Shown: piece after piece, positions 1-9,205 of the stretch
How positions within the stretch are numbered: position 1 is the stretch's first letter
How the letters are laid out: each line of letters begins with the position of its first letter
Assembly (NCBI GenBank): GCA_001823315.1
Contig: MHUC01000035.1
Location: 1 to 23,246, forward strand
DNA: 23,246 bases
DNA from: Candidatus Wildermuthbacteria bacterium RIFCSPHIGHO2_12_FULL_40_12
Lineage (GTDB): Bacteria > Patescibacteriota > Minisyncoccia > Minisyncoccales > 2-12-FULL-40-12
Direction: 5' to 3'
Program-made: the position numbers and the translations under genes
Notes under the pieces: model-generated
Seen by the model: the letters and a program-made list of their open reading frames with translations, nothing else
What the model was told of the DNA's origin: nothing
The model's database searches: none

Positions 1-2070
1 TTCCCAGAAATGAAATCGTGGTTATTTAATGCCGTATTTAATTTTCCATTGATCATGTTGAGAGTTAGAAAATTAATCAGAGAAATAAATCCAGACATTC
101 TTCATGCTCAATGCGTTACTAGCTACGGAACCATAGGGGCCTTTACTGGTTTTCACCCTTTTTTACTTACGGCTTATGGTTCAGACATCTTGATTAATCC
201 TCTGAAAAATAAATTGATTGGGATTGCGACTCGGTACGTTTTGAAAAAGGCAGATTTGATCACTTGCGACGCCCAACATGTTAAGGACGCAATGATTAAA
301 TTTGGCGTAAAGCCAGAAAGAGTGAGAATTATCAACTTTGGTATCGACGCAAAACAATTTTCACCAAAAAGTAAAAACAAACAATTAAAAGCGGATTTAG
401 GGATAAAAAATGAAATGGTTGTTATGAGTCTAAGGAAATTAGAGCCCATATATGACATTATGACTTTGGTTGAAAGCATACCATTGGTTTTACGAAAAGT
501 GCCAGAAACTAAATTCATTATAGTCGGGTCTGGTTCAGAAGAGAAAGGATTGAAAGAGAGGGCAAAAGAACTAAAAATAGAAGAAAGAGTCAAATTTGTA
601 GGATGGGTTAAAAACGATACAATATCAAATCATCTTAGCGTTGCCGATGTTTATGTTTCCACTGCCTTATCTGATGCCGGTATAGCTTCTTCTACGGCCG
701 AAGCTATGGCTTGTGGTGTTCCAGCGGTGGTTACAGACATCGGAGAAAACAGGAAATGGATACAGAATGGCAAGTCTGGTTTTGTCGTTCCGATCAAAGA
801 ACCGGCAATGTTGGCGGAAAAAATCATCTACTTGTTAAAAAATAAAAATAAGAGAGAAGAATTTGGGAGGCGGGGAAGAGAGATTGTTGAAAAAAAGAAT
901 AGTTATCGTAACGAAATGTTAAAAATGGAAAAGATTTATAACGAATTTGCAATTCACGGTAAATATATAGAATATCAGATCTGCAAGAAATGTATTATGG
1001 ATACCTCGGACCCTGATATATTTTTCGACAAAAAGGGAATTTGTAATCATTGCGCTCGCTATGAAAAAGTTTCGAATAGCGTTTTGTCAAAAAATAATTT
1101 GGAATCAATAATAGAAAAGATTAAGAAATCGGGCCAAGGCAAAAAATATGACTGTATTATAGGTCTTTCCGGAGGAGTAGATAGCTCTATGGTTGCTTAT
1201 GTCGTAAAGCAACACGGCTTGAGGCCGTTAGCTATCCATGTTGATAATGGATGGAATAGTGAATTATCAGTGGCAAACATAGAGAAAATAGTAAAGAATC
1301 TAAAGATAGATTTTCGTACTTATGTTATTGACTGGGAGGAATTTAAAGATTTGCAGCTTGCTTTCTTAAAATCATCTGAGTCAAACATTGAAATTCCAAC
1401 AGATCATGCAATCGTAGCCGCCCTATACAAAACCGCTATAGAATTTAACGTGAAATATATTCTTCATGGCGGTAATCTAAAGACAGAAGCGATTATGCCT
1501 TTCGCATGGGGTTATGACGCTAAGGATTTAAAACACCTAAGAGCGATTCATACATTATTTGGGAGAAAGAGGTTGAAGACGTTTCCAACGTTGAGCATAT
1601 GGAGCATTTTTTACTATACCCTTATTAAAAAGATACGCTACATAGGAATTCTGAATTACATAGAATACGAAAAAGATAAAGCTAAAGTTATTTTGAGAAA
1701 TGAATTGGGGTGGAGAGAATATGGCAAAAAGCATGAAGAATCAATATTTACTAGATTTTTTCAAAATTATATTTTACCCAAGAAATTCGGCATAGATAAA
1801 AGAAGGGCGCATTTTTCAACCTTAATTAACTCTGGACAAATGACGAAGGAAGATGCTTTAGGGGAAATGGGAAAGCCACTGTACGAATCTGCAAATATCG
1901 AAAACGAAGAAAAGGAATATGTGATTAAGAAATTAGATCTGACCAGTAAAAAATTCGAGGAAATAATGATGTCGCCGCCCAAGTCTTATAAATCATATCC
2001 CAACGACGATGTGTTTATTAAAAAATTAGTATTTTTGTATGTCTTTATAAAGAAATTATTAATAAAATAA
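1..2070 (+). CDS. GT4 glycosyltransferase fused to N-acetyl-sugar amidotransferase (5' partial)
   Basis: One open frame encodes two enzymes. The N-terminal part (to about residue 315, counting from the ATG at 10) is a GT-B, GT4-type glycosyltransferase with SPDI-like, GSDI, FVGWV and STAEAMACGVP motifs; it closely resembles the gene at 4415. The rest is a WbpG/PseA-type amidotransferase: four cysteines (C325, C328, C345, C348) suggest a zinc ribbon, and SGGVDSS near residue 388 is the ATP-PPi loop. That family uses ammonia from HisH/HisF partners to turn an acetamido sugar into an acetamidino sugar. The frame is open to base 1, and the paralogue has about 50 more residues before the first shared block, so the true start lies upstream and the ATG at 10 is probably internal. 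No ATG/GTG/TTG start sits between the domains before the cysteine motif, so the fusion looks real. Domain calls are firm; the sugar substrate is unknown. Confidence 0.85.
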   Translation, partial: FPEMKSWLFNAVFNFPLIMLRVRKLIREINPDILHAQCVTSYGTIGAFTGFHPFLLTAYGSDILINPLKNKLIGIATRYVLKKADLITCDAQHVKDAMIKFGVKPERVRIINFGIDAKQFSPKSKNKQLKADLGIKNEMVVMSLRKLEPIYDIMTLVESIPLVLRKVPETKFIIVGSGSEEKGLKERAKELKIEERVKFVGWVKNDTISNHLSVADVYVSTALSDAGIASSTAEAMACGVPAVVTDIGENRKWIQNGKSGFVVPIKEPAMLAEKIIYLLKNKNKREEFGRRGREIVEKKNSYRNEMLKMEKIYNEFAIHGKYIEYQICKKCIMDTSDPDIFFDKKGICNHCARYEKVSNSVLSKNNLESIIEKIKKSGQGKKYDCIIGLSGGVDSSMVAYVVKQHGLRPLAIHVDNGWNSELSVANIEKIVKNLKIDFRTYVIDWEEFKDLQLAFLKSSESNIEIPTDHAIVAALYKTAIEFNVKYILHGGNLKTEAIMPFAWGYDAKDLKHLRAIHTLFGRKRLKTFPTLSIWSIFYYTLIKKIRYIGILNYIEYEKDKAKVILRNELGWREYGKKHEESIFTRFFQNYILPKKFGIDKRRAHFSTLINSGQMTKEDALGEMGKPLYESANIENEEKEYVIKKLDLTSKKFEEIMMSPPKSYKSYPNDDVFIKKLVFLYVFIKKLLIK

Positions 2071-2113
2071 AGTATCATTATTTATAATTATAAAACCATG
2101 AATAAAAAAAACC

Positions 2114-3058
2114 ATGAATGCAAAACATTTTTTGTTTAATTGTCTAGAAAAATTATCATACTTTCTTAGTAGCATAGGGATTAATAGAAAAACCCCAGGA
2201 ATTTTTGCAGTGTTTAATTTTTTTCATCGCGCTTTTTGGCCATACCAAAAAATAATAGAAGTTCAAGGGAGTAAAATGTTTATGAATCCAAACGAGAACT
2301 CTTATAACATGAGGAGGACTTTAGAGGATTATGCTTCAAACCTTGTTCACGAGAAGGCAACGACAGATCTATTTAAGAAAACTGTGAAAAACGGAGATGT
2401 TGTTGTGGACCTTGGAGCTAATATTGGTTATTTTAGCTTGTTGGCTTCTAGATTAACCGGTTCACAAGGTAAGGTTTTTTCTTTTGAGCCAGAGCCAAAA
2501 AACTACAATTACTTAAAGAAAAACATAGAGCTAAATAATTATAATCACGCGCAACCGTTTCAAAAAGCCGTTTCCGATAAAAATGGTACCACTAAACTAT
2601 TTATATGCGATTACGATACGGGTCATCATACTATAAACAAGCAAGACGGTATTCAGGCTTATAGTCGAGGTAGGATAGTTAAAGAAAGATCGATTGATAT
2701 AGAGACTGTCGCTTTGGATAATTTCCTAAAGGAAAGAACGAATAGGGTAGATGTTATTAAAATGGATGTGGAGGGAGCTGAAATGTTGGCTTTGTCGGGA
2801 ATGGACAGAGTCTTGAAAGACAACAAAGATATCAAGATGATTGTCGAATTTTTTCCTCTGCTTATAGAAAAAATGGGTAGTGATCCGAAAGAATTTATAA
2901 GAAGATTAATACAAGATTATGGTTTTTCAATTTACATCATTCCAGAAGATTATGCCGCTTTGACCTCGGATATGAAGAAATTAAATAGCATCCAAGATGT
3001 TATGAGCTATCGTAAGAATGAGGAAGATCATATTAACCTTTTTCTTCAGAGAGAATAA
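2114..3058 (+). CDS. FkbM-family SAM-dependent methyltransferase
   Basis: The 314-residue protein has the class I methyltransferase glycine motif VVDLGANIGYFSLLASRLTG near residue 95 and the FkbM signature DVIKMDVEGAE near residue 212, both typical of FkbM enzymes that O-methylate sugars or lipids. Other FkbM genes in glycan loci methylate sugar hydroxyls, and that is the likely role here, though the acceptor cannot be read from sequence. It sits between the fused amidotransferase and hisH, 43 bases after the former and 2 bases before the latter. An ATG at 2098 opens only a 13-codon frame, from a small local duplication of an AAACCATGAAT-like stretch, so 2114 is preferred. No strong ribosome-binding site is visible. 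Confidence 0.85.
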   Translation: MNAKHFLFNCLEKLSYFLSSIGINRKTPGIFAVFNFFHRAFWPYQKIIEVQGSKMFMNPNENSYNMRRTLEDYASNLVHEKATTDLFKKTVKNGDVVVDLGANIGYFSLLASRLTGSQGKVFSFEPEPKNYNYLKKNIELNNYNHAQPFQKAVSDKNGTTKLFICDYDTGHHTINKQDGIQAYSRGRIVKERSIDIETVALDNFLKERTNRVDVIKMDVEGAEMLALSGMDRVLKDNKDIKMIVEFFPLLIEKMGSDPKEFIRRLIQDYGFSIYIIPEDYAALTSDMKKLNSIQDVMSYRKNEEDHINLFLQRE

Positions 3059-3060
3059 CT

Positions 3061-3672
3061 ATGATAGTGATTATTGATTACAGGATGGGGAATGTCGGAT
3101 CGATCTTGAATATGTTTAAGAAGATTGGGTGCGAAGCAGAGCTTTCGGAAGATATAGAGACCATTAAGAAGGCGAGTAAGTTAATTCTTCCTGGGGTAGG
3201 ATCTTTTGATACGGGAATGCAGAATATTAATGAATCTGGATTATTTTCGGTGATAAACGATAAGGTTTTACAAGAAAAGACGCCTATTTTAGGAATTTGT
3301 CTTGGTATGCAATTACTTGCTCAACAAAGCGAGGAGGGCAAGGAAAAAGGTTTTGGCTGGATTGACGGAGAGGTGGTTAAGTTCAAATTCCAGGAAACCG
3401 ATCTTAAAATACCGCATATGGGTTGGAATACGATAGATATCAAAAAAGCTGACCCTATTTTTAACGAAATGCCAAAAGAAACAAGGTTTTATTTTGTCCA
3501 TTCTTACCATTTTGTTTGCGATGAAAAAAAGAATGTTTTGGCAAATACTAATTATGGGTATGACTTCGAATCTGTAATCAGAAAAGACAACATTTGGGGT
3601 GTTCAGTTTCATCCAGAAAAAAGCCATAAATTCGGTATGCAGTTATTAAAGAATTTTACATATTCATGCTAA
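3061..3672 (+). CDS. hisH: HisH-type glutamine amidotransferase subunit (HisH2/WbpHisH-like)
   Basis: This is a class I glutaminase of normal HisH length (203 residues). The catalytic triad is complete: C80 in GICLGMQLL, H184 and E186 in FHPEKSH. It releases ammonia from glutamine, which HisF channels to an acceptor. No other histidine gene is present, and a WbpG/PseA-type amidotransferase lies just upstream. By analogy with Pseudomonas O-antigen HisH2/HisF2, it most likely feeds glycan amidination, not histidine synthesis. Its last codons overlap hisF, which suggests translational coupling. Family assignment is secure; the glycan role is inferred from context. Confidence 0.9.
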   Translation: MIVIIDYRMGNVGSILNMFKKIGCEAELSEDIETIKKASKLILPGVGSFDTGMQNINESGLFSVINDKVLQEKTPILGICLGMQLLAQQSEEGKEKGFGWIDGEVVKFKFQETDLKIPHMGWNTIDIKKADPIFNEMPKETRFYFVHSYHFVCDEKKNVLANTNYGYDFESVIRKDNIWGVQFHPEKSHKFGMQLLKNFTYSC

Positions 3673-4418
3673 GAACTCGCGTAATTCCTTGTTTGTTATT
3701 AAAAGACCTTGGATTGGTAAAAACGGTCCAATTTTCAGAACCAAAATATGTTGGAGACCCCATTAATGCGGTTAAAATCTTTAACGACAAAGAAGTTGAT
3801 GAACTAATTTTTTTGGATATAGCCGCAACCAACGATAAACGAAAACCGTCCTTTGAATTATTGTCTAAAATAGCCAGCGAGGCATTCATGCCCTTTTCTT
3901 ATGGCGGGGGATTAAAAGACATAGATGACGTAAAAAAAATAATGAAAATTGGAATCGAGAAAGTTATTATCAATACTTATGCATTTGAAAGGCCTGATTT
4001 CATAAAAGAAATAGCAGATAGATTTGGCAATCAAAGCGTTGTCGTAGCTATTGATTTTAAAAAGGATGTCGATGGAAACTGCCAAGTTTTTGTTAATAGC
4101 GGGAAAGTGAATACCGGTAATAATCCAGTGGATTATGCAATAGAGGCAGAAAAAATGGGAGCTGGTGAGATATTTTTAAATTCAATCGATAGAGATGGAT
4201 TAAGAGGTGGTTATGATCTAGAAATGATACAGCAGGTTTCAAAGTCTGTGAATGTCCCTGTGATTGTTTCGGGCGGTGCGGGAAACGTAGAAGATTTTAC
4301 CAATGCCGTTAGGGCTGGAGCTTCTGCTGTTTCTGCTGGTTCTATGTTTGTTTTTATTGGTTATAACCGAGCTGTTTTAATAAACTATCCATCCCAAGAA
4401 GAGCTGGGAAAAATATGA
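3666..4418 (+). CDS. hisF: HisF-like ammonia-channel subunit (HisF2 paralogue)
   Basis: A 250-residue (beta-alpha)8 barrel of the HisF family, overlapping hisH by 7 bases. Asp130 of the VAIDFK strand is conserved, and the phosphate-binding glycine blocks YGGGLKD and VSGGAGN are present. The catalytic Asp11 of true HisF (IPCLDVKDG) is leucine here (IPCLLLKDLG). Loss of that acid makes imidazole-glycerol-phosphate synthesis unlikely and fits the HisF2 paralogues that only relay ammonia from HisH to a sugar amidotransferase. The stop overlaps the next start (ATGA), so translation is probably coupled to the following glycosyltransferase. Confidence 0.88.
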   Translation: MLRTRVIPCLLLKDLGLVKTVQFSEPKYVGDPINAVKIFNDKEVDELIFLDIAATNDKRKPSFELLSKIASEAFMPFSYGGGLKDIDDVKKIMKIGIEKVIINTYAFERPDFIKEIADRFGNQSVVVAIDFKKDVDGNCQVFVNSGKVNTGNNPVDYAIEAEKMGAGEIFLNSIDRDGLRGGYDLEMIQQVSKSVNVPVIVSGGAGNVEDFTNAVRAGASAVSAGSMFVFIGYNRAVLINYPSQEELGKI

Positions 4419-5497
4419 AAATCTGCTTTTTAGCCAATATGAATAGTATTCATTCAAAAAAATGGATTTATTATTTTCTAGGTAAAGGACACAGCATCTC
4501 TTTAATCAGTATCCCTACGAAAGATAAGATTAGTTTAAAAGACGTTTACTTTATAAAAGAATTTAAATATAAAATCTTTAGCATCGTCACGAATATTTTT
4601 TACGTTAAAAAGATTATACAAAAAATAAGTCCAGATATTATTCATGCTCATTATGGCGGCGTAAACGGTGCCCTAGCTGCCCTTAGCGGTTTTCATCCAT
4701 TCGTTTTAACGGTTTGGGGATCAGATATTATGATTAATCCTAAGAAGAATCTATTAACAAAACTAATAACGAAATATACTCTCAATAAATCAGATTTAAT
4801 TACGTGTGATGCAGAACACATGAAGAAGGCTATGATAAATTTTGGGATAAATGCTTTTAAGATAAAAGTTATTTTTTTTGGAGTGGATACAAAAAAATTC
4901 TTTCCTAGTAGAAAAGATGAAAATCTCCAGAAAATATTAGATATTAATACCAACTTTAATGTTGTAATAAGCTCAAGAAGGCTTGAACCAATTTGTGATG
5001 TCGAAACTTTTATTAAAGCGATTCCATTTGTTTTAAAGAATTTTTCAAACACAATATTTATCGTTGCGGGAAACGGTTCTCAAGAGAGAGAGCTAAAAAA
5101 TTTAGCGAATAATCTTGGAATTTCTGAAAAGATTAGATTTGTTGGCTGGGTCCCCGAAGAAGCAATGCCAAAATATTTAAATATAGCCGATATATATGTT
5201 TCTACCTCTTTATCTGACGGCGGATTATCTGGTAGCACCGCTGAGGCAATGTCTTGTGGTTTACCTGCTATAATTACTGATTTTGGAAATAATAGGGACT
5301 GGATAAAAGATGGAACAGGGGGCTTTTTGATACCATTAAAAAACCCGGAAGTATTAGCAAAGAAGATATCTTGTTTAATTGAAAATAAAGATTTAAGAAT
5401 AAAATTTGGCGAAAATAATCGAAAAGTTATAGAAGAAAAGAATAATTATTATAAAGAAATGGAAAAAATGGAAGAAATATATAATTCATATGTTTAA
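4415..5497 (+). CDS. GT4-family glycosyltransferase (complete paralogue of the fused GT domain)
   Basis: A complete 360-residue GT-B enzyme. It opens with MKICFLANMNSIHSKKW, the donor-side GT4 beginning, and carries HAH(Y)GG, WGSDIMINP, CDAEHM, RFVGWVPEEAMPKYL and a nucleotide-sugar-binding STAEAMSCGLP segment. It is visibly paralogous, over nearly its whole length, to the glycosyltransferase half of the first gene; the two flank FkbM-hisH-hisF. The likely reaction is transfer of a sugar from a nucleotide donor to a lipid-linked glycan at the cytoplasmic membrane face. Donor and linkage are unknown. It overlaps hisF by 4 bases and the next gene by 8. Confidence 0.87.
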   Translation: MKICFLANMNSIHSKKWIYYFLGKGHSISLISIPTKDKISLKDVYFIKEFKYKIFSIVTNIFYVKKIIQKISPDIIHAHYGGVNGALAALSGFHPFVLTVWGSDIMINPKKNLLTKLITKYTLNKSDLITCDAEHMKKAMINFGINAFKIKVIFFGVDTKKFFPSRKDENLQKILDINTNFNVVISSRRLEPICDVETFIKAIPFVLKNFSNTIFIVAGNGSQERELKNLANNLGISEKIRFVGWVPEEAMPKYLNIADIYVSTSLSDGGLSGSTAEAMSCGLPAIITDFGNNRDWIKDGTGGFLIPLKNPEVLAKKISCLIENKDLRIKFGENNRKVIEEKNNYYKEMEKMEEIYNSYV

Positions 5498-6152
5498 AAA
5501 AATTAAAGGATTTTTTATTAATATTTTTGGTTCAAAGATAGATGAAATTTATTGGAATTTTCGTCATATTTTTAATAGTTCTTGGGCGAAAAAATATATT
5601 TCAGAAGAATCAATTAGCCATCCCCATAGGAAGTTTCTTATAGAGAAAATAGCTGCCCATTTTCCTTTTCAGAGTTGTCTAGAAATAGGATGTGCTTCTG
5701 GTCCTAATCTTTTCCTTTTAGCTCAAAAATTCCCGGGCGTTAGTTTTTACGGTATTGATATTAGCAATAACGCAATAAAAGAAGGAAAACGATTTTTAGA
5801 AGATAGGAAAATTAAAAATGTTACCTTGATTAACTCCCGAGCTGATAATTTAAAATTTTTAAAAGACAAAAGCATAGACATAGTTTTTTCAGATGCGATT
5901 TTAATCTATATAGACAAAAACAAAATAAAATATATTTTAAAAGAAATGACACGGATAGCTAAAAAATTAATAATAATACTTGAATTGTGCGCCGACAGGG
6001 TCTCTTATTATGATGGTCACTGGATTCATAATTATAAATCACTTTTTAGAAAACTTATCTCTAACAAGAAAATAAAAATATCAAGAATTCCAAAAGAAAT
6101 TTGGGATGGAAGCTGGAAAAAACAGGGATGCATTATCGAGGTTGTGTTATGA
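5490..6152 (+). CDS. class I SAM-dependent methyltransferase
   Basis: The 220-residue protein contains the SAM-binding loop CLEIGCASGPNLFLLAQKF, an acidic ribose-contacting strand YGIDIS, and a later IDIVFSDAILIYI motif, typical of Methyltransf_11/23 families. The start overlaps the glycosyltransferase stop. In this locus it probably methylates a glycan residue or a lipid carrier, but the sequence does not say which. The C-terminal part is short and basic, and no membrane segment is evident. No Shine-Dalgarno sequence is visible, as in most of the neighbouring genes. Confidence 0.8.
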   Translation: MFKKIKGFFINIFGSKIDEIYWNFRHIFNSSWAKKYISEESISHPHRKFLIEKIAAHFPFQSCLEIGCASGPNLFLLAQKFPGVSFYGIDISNNAIKEGKRFLEDRKIKNVTLINSRADNLKFLKDKSIDIVFSDAILIYIDKNKIKYILKEMTRIAKKLIIILELCADRVSYYDGHWIHNYKSLFRKLISNKKIKISRIPKEIWDGSWKKQGCIIEVVL

Positions 6153-6176
6153 TGAATTTGCTAATTTTCTTAAAAA

Positions 6177-7451
6177 ATGAAAAAAGTATTAATTATATCT
6201 CATTTGTGGCCGTATAGGAGAGGAAGCAAGAGAGTAATAGGATTAGCTAAGTATCTTTCAGATTTTGGATGGAAACCCATTGTTTTAACGGGACCTATTT
6301 GGGGAAAACCAGAATTAGAATTTGACTTCATAGAAACCGATTATATTGGTTTCATGGGTTCGTTAATGAGAATATTTAGCTTAGATGCTAAAAGAGACAT
6401 AGGAGAACAACTAAAAACAAAGCTAAAGGGAACTTCTTCAAAATTTAAATCTTTCCTTAAGTTTTTGTATATATTTATAAGAATGATTTATGCTTACCCC
6501 GATGAAGATAAAAATTGGAAACCCTTTGCCATGAAAGCAGCGAGTAGTCTTTTAGAGAGCGAAAAAGTAGACGCAATAATAAGTATTTGGCCAGAAACGA
6601 GTCATATTGTAGCTAAAGAATTAAAAATTAAATATAAAATTCCTTGGATTGCTGATTTTCCAGATCTTTGGTCTCAGAATTATAATTATTGTTATGGTCC
6701 AATAAGAAGATTAATTGATAGAAGATTGGAGTTAAAAACAATAAACCTTGCAGATGCTTTAACAACAATTTCTCAGCCTTTTGTAAAAAAATTAATGCTA
6801 CTTCACAGCGGGAAAAAAATTTATAGTATTACCCATGGTTTTGATCCAAAAGAAGTTAATACGAAGCCAGCCAATCTAACATCTAAATTTACCATTACCT
6901 ATACGGGCCAAATTTATCCTAGAAAACAAGATCCTTTGAAAATCTTGATTGCTTTAAAGGAATTAATCTTGAATAAAGAAATAGACCCGAATCATATTGA
7001 AGTTAGGTTTTACGGATCTGATATATATTGGCTAGAAGAAAAGATAAAAGAGTATAAACTATCCAATGTTGTTAAAAAATATGGGTCATTTCCTAGAGAG
7101 ATTTCTCTTGATAAGCAAAGAGAGTCACAGGTTTTACTTTTATTTAATTGGGAAGATAAGCGGGAAAAAGGGGTTTATACAGGGAAAATTTTTGAATATT
7201 TATCTGCCCAAAGACCAATATTAGCTACGGGGGGATTAGATAATGATGTAATCGAAGATCTTCTTTCTGAAACCAAAGCAGGTGTTTGCGCGATTAAAAC
7301 AGAAGACATAAAAATACATTTAAAAAATTTTTATTTAGAATATAAGGAAAAAGGAAAAATTTCTTTTAATGGAAATATTGAGAAAATTAATAAATATAGT
7401 TATCCAATGATGGCAAAAAATTTCGCCGAGATTTTAGATAAATTAGTATGA
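6177..7451 (+). CDS. glycosyltransferase, GT-B fold (GT4-like)
   Basis: A 424-residue protein that starts with the MKKVLIISHLWPYRRGSKRVIGLAKYL-type opening (N-terminal glycine-rich loop and strand) common in WbuB-like GT4 enzymes. The second domain has TITYTGQIYPRKQDPL and a KIFEYLSAQRPILATGG block, matching the E-x7-E donor-binding region. It probably adds a sugar to the growing glycan on the cytoplasmic side. The stop TGA overlaps the next gene's ATG. The exact donor is unknown. Confidence 0.8.
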   Translation: MKKVLIISHLWPYRRGSKRVIGLAKYLSDFGWKPIVLTGPIWGKPELEFDFIETDYIGFMGSLMRIFSLDAKRDIGEQLKTKLKGTSSKFKSFLKFLYIFIRMIYAYPDEDKNWKPFAMKAASSLLESEKVDAIISIWPETSHIVAKELKIKYKIPWIADFPDLWSQNYNYCYGPIRRLIDRRLELKTINLADALTTISQPFVKKLMLLHSGKKIYSITHGFDPKEVNTKPANLTSKFTITYTGQIYPRKQDPLKILIALKELILNKEIDPNHIEVRFYGSDIYWLEEKIKEYKLSNVVKKYGSFPREISLDKQRESQVLLLFNWEDKREKGVYTGKIFEYLSAQRPILATGGLDNDVIEDLLSETKAGVCAIKTEDIKIHLKNFYLEYKEKGKISFNGNIEKINKYSYPMMAKNFAEILDKLV

Positions 7452-8392
7452 AAAATAAATTACCATTAGTTTCGATAATAATTCCTTGTCGAAATGAAGA
7501 GAAATTTATTGAAAATCGTATAAAATCTTTATTGAAAGATGGATATCCTTTGCAAAAAATAGAAATTTTAATTATCGATGGAAAAAGCGAAGACAAAACA
7601 AGAGACATAATAAAAGAATATGCTGTAAAATTCCCATTTATTAAACTTTTAGATAATAATAAAAAAGAGACCGCTTACGCGTTTAATATTGGAATTAATC
7701 ATGCTATCGGTGAAATTATTATTTTAATGAGTGCTCATACGTCTGACGAAAAGGGTTATATTGAGAAGTGTATAAAATATATGTATGAATATAATATAGA
7801 TAGCGTTATTGGGATAATGAAGGCTACGCCATCGAAAAATACCATTATGGCCAAATCAATCGCTATTTCCCTTTCTGTTTTTTTTGGAGCAGGTAATTCT
7901 TATTTTAGAATTGGCTCTAATTCTCCAAAATTAATTGATACCGCAGGATCTTGTTATAAAAAACAAGTTTTTCAAAAAATAGGTTTTTTTAACGAAAAAT
8001 TAAAGAGATCTCAAGATATGGATTTTAGTTTAAGAATGAATAGGGCAGGCATAAAAACTCTTTTAATTCCTGATATTATAACTTATTATTATCCAAAAGA
8101 TAATCTTAAAGATTTTTTTATTCATAATTTTGAAGATGGAATTTGGGCCATTCTTCCTTTTAAATTTATAAAGAGACCATTAAAACTAAGGCATTATATT
8201 CCTTTAATTTTTGTTTTAACTTTACCACTAAGTATTTGGCCATATATTCTTGTTAATTTATTTTTTTCAGCACAAATAGCTTTAAGAGAAAAAGATCTAA
8301 AATATTTTTTTGTTGTACCATTAGTTTTTGTCACTCGTCATATTGGATATGGCCTAGGATCATTTTTAGGATTAATTAAACTAATTTTTTAA
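7448..8392 (+). CDS. GT2-family glycosyltransferase with C-terminal membrane segments
   Basis: The N-terminal GT-A domain shows VSIIIPCRNEEKFIENRIKSL, ILIIDGKSEDKT and a DTAGSCYKKQVF acceptor-side block, with RSQDMDFSLRMNRAG near residue 190 as the ED/DFS catalytic-base region. The last roughly 90 residues hold two or three hydrophobic spans (YIPLIFVLTLPLSIWPYILV and FFVVPLVFVTRHIGYG), as in ExoA-like membrane-anchored GT2 enzymes. It presumably elongates a lipid-linked glycan at the membrane. ATGA overlap with the upstream glycosyltransferase indicates co-translation. Confidence 0.85.
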   Translation: MKNKLPLVSIIIPCRNEEKFIENRIKSLLKDGYPLQKIEILIIDGKSEDKTRDIIKEYAVKFPFIKLLDNNKKETAYAFNIGINHAIGEIIILMSAHTSDEKGYIEKCIKYMYEYNIDSVIGIMKATPSKNTIMAKSIAISLSVFFGAGNSYFRIGSNSPKLIDTAGSCYKKQVFQKIGFFNEKLKRSQDMDFSLRMNRAGIKTLLIPDIITYYYPKDNLKDFFIHNFEDGIWAILPFKFIKRPLKLRHYIPLIFVLTLPLSIWPYILVNLFFSAQIALREKDLKYFFVVPLVFVTRHIGYGLGSFLGLIKLIF

Positions 8393-8396
8393 ACAC

Positions 8397-9191
8397 ATGG
8401 AAAATATAGATATTAATAATATAAGAAAACAAAAAGAAGCAGAATTTCATGATAAAGTAAGAAAAGGGGTAAACGAGAACGCTCCGGAATTTCGAAGTTT
8501 TGTGATCCGTCGAAGGTTTTATTCGATTACTAGAGCGAGTAGAGATTTTTTCTGGAATTTTTTGATTAAGAATTGCAAAAATAAAAATGTTTTGGATTAT
8601 TGTTGCGGAGAAGGGGATGCAACTTTTTTATTAGCTGAAAACGAAGCTAATGCTGTAGGAATTGATATTTCTCCTGAATCAATAAAAATTGCGAAAGAAA
8701 GAGCGCTAGAAAAAAAAATAGCAGAAAAAACATCTTTTTTGGTAATGGATGCTGAAAATTTAAAATTTGATAAAAATAGTTTTGATTTAATTGTATGTGC
8801 TGGGGTTTTGCATCATCTTGATATCGAAAAAGCATATAAAGAGCTTTCAAGAGTTTTAAGGAATGATGGGAAAATCATTTGCGTAGAACCGCTTGTGCAT
8901 AACCCGTTATTTCAATTATATAGAAACTTGACTCCTCACTTAAGAACAGAATGGGAGCTTCATCATATTTTAAGGATGAGCCAGATAAATTTAGCCGATA
9001 AGTATTTTGGAAAAGTAGAAAGAAAGTTTTTTCATTTGTTTAGTTTATTGGCCGTTCCCTTTAGGAGAACTTTTTTATTCAATCCTTTGTTATTGATATT
9101 AGAAAAAATAGATTTAGTGATTCTTGGTTTGCCGGGTTTGAGATGGTGGGCTTGGCAGATTGTTTTTATTCTGTCTCAACCTAAAAAATAA
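8397..9191 (+). CDS. class I SAM-dependent methyltransferase (Methyltransf_11 type)
   Basis: The 264-residue protein has VLDYCCGEGDATFLLA as motif I, VGIDISPESI as motif II, and FDLIVCAGVLHHL as the post-motif, all characteristic of Methyltransf_11 (UbiE-like) enzymes. The C-terminal quarter is unusually hydrophobic and aromatic (FHLFSLLAVPF, LVILGLPGLRWWAWQIVFIL), suggesting peripheral membrane contact and perhaps a lipid-linked substrate. It begins 4 bases after the GT2 stop. The acceptor is unknown. Confidence 0.82.
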   Translation: MENIDINNIRKQKEAEFHDKVRKGVNENAPEFRSFVIRRRFYSITRASRDFFWNFLIKNCKNKNVLDYCCGEGDATFLLAENEANAVGIDISPESIKIAKERALEKKIAEKTSFLVMDAENLKFDKNSFDLIVCAGVLHHLDIEKAYKELSRVLRNDGKIICVEPLVHNPLFQLYRNLTPHLRTEWELHHILRMSQINLADKYFGKVERKFFHLFSLLAVPFRRTFLFNPLLLILEKIDLVILGLPGLRWWAWQIVFILSQPKK

Positions 9192-9205
9192 ATTCATATT
9201 TTTAA

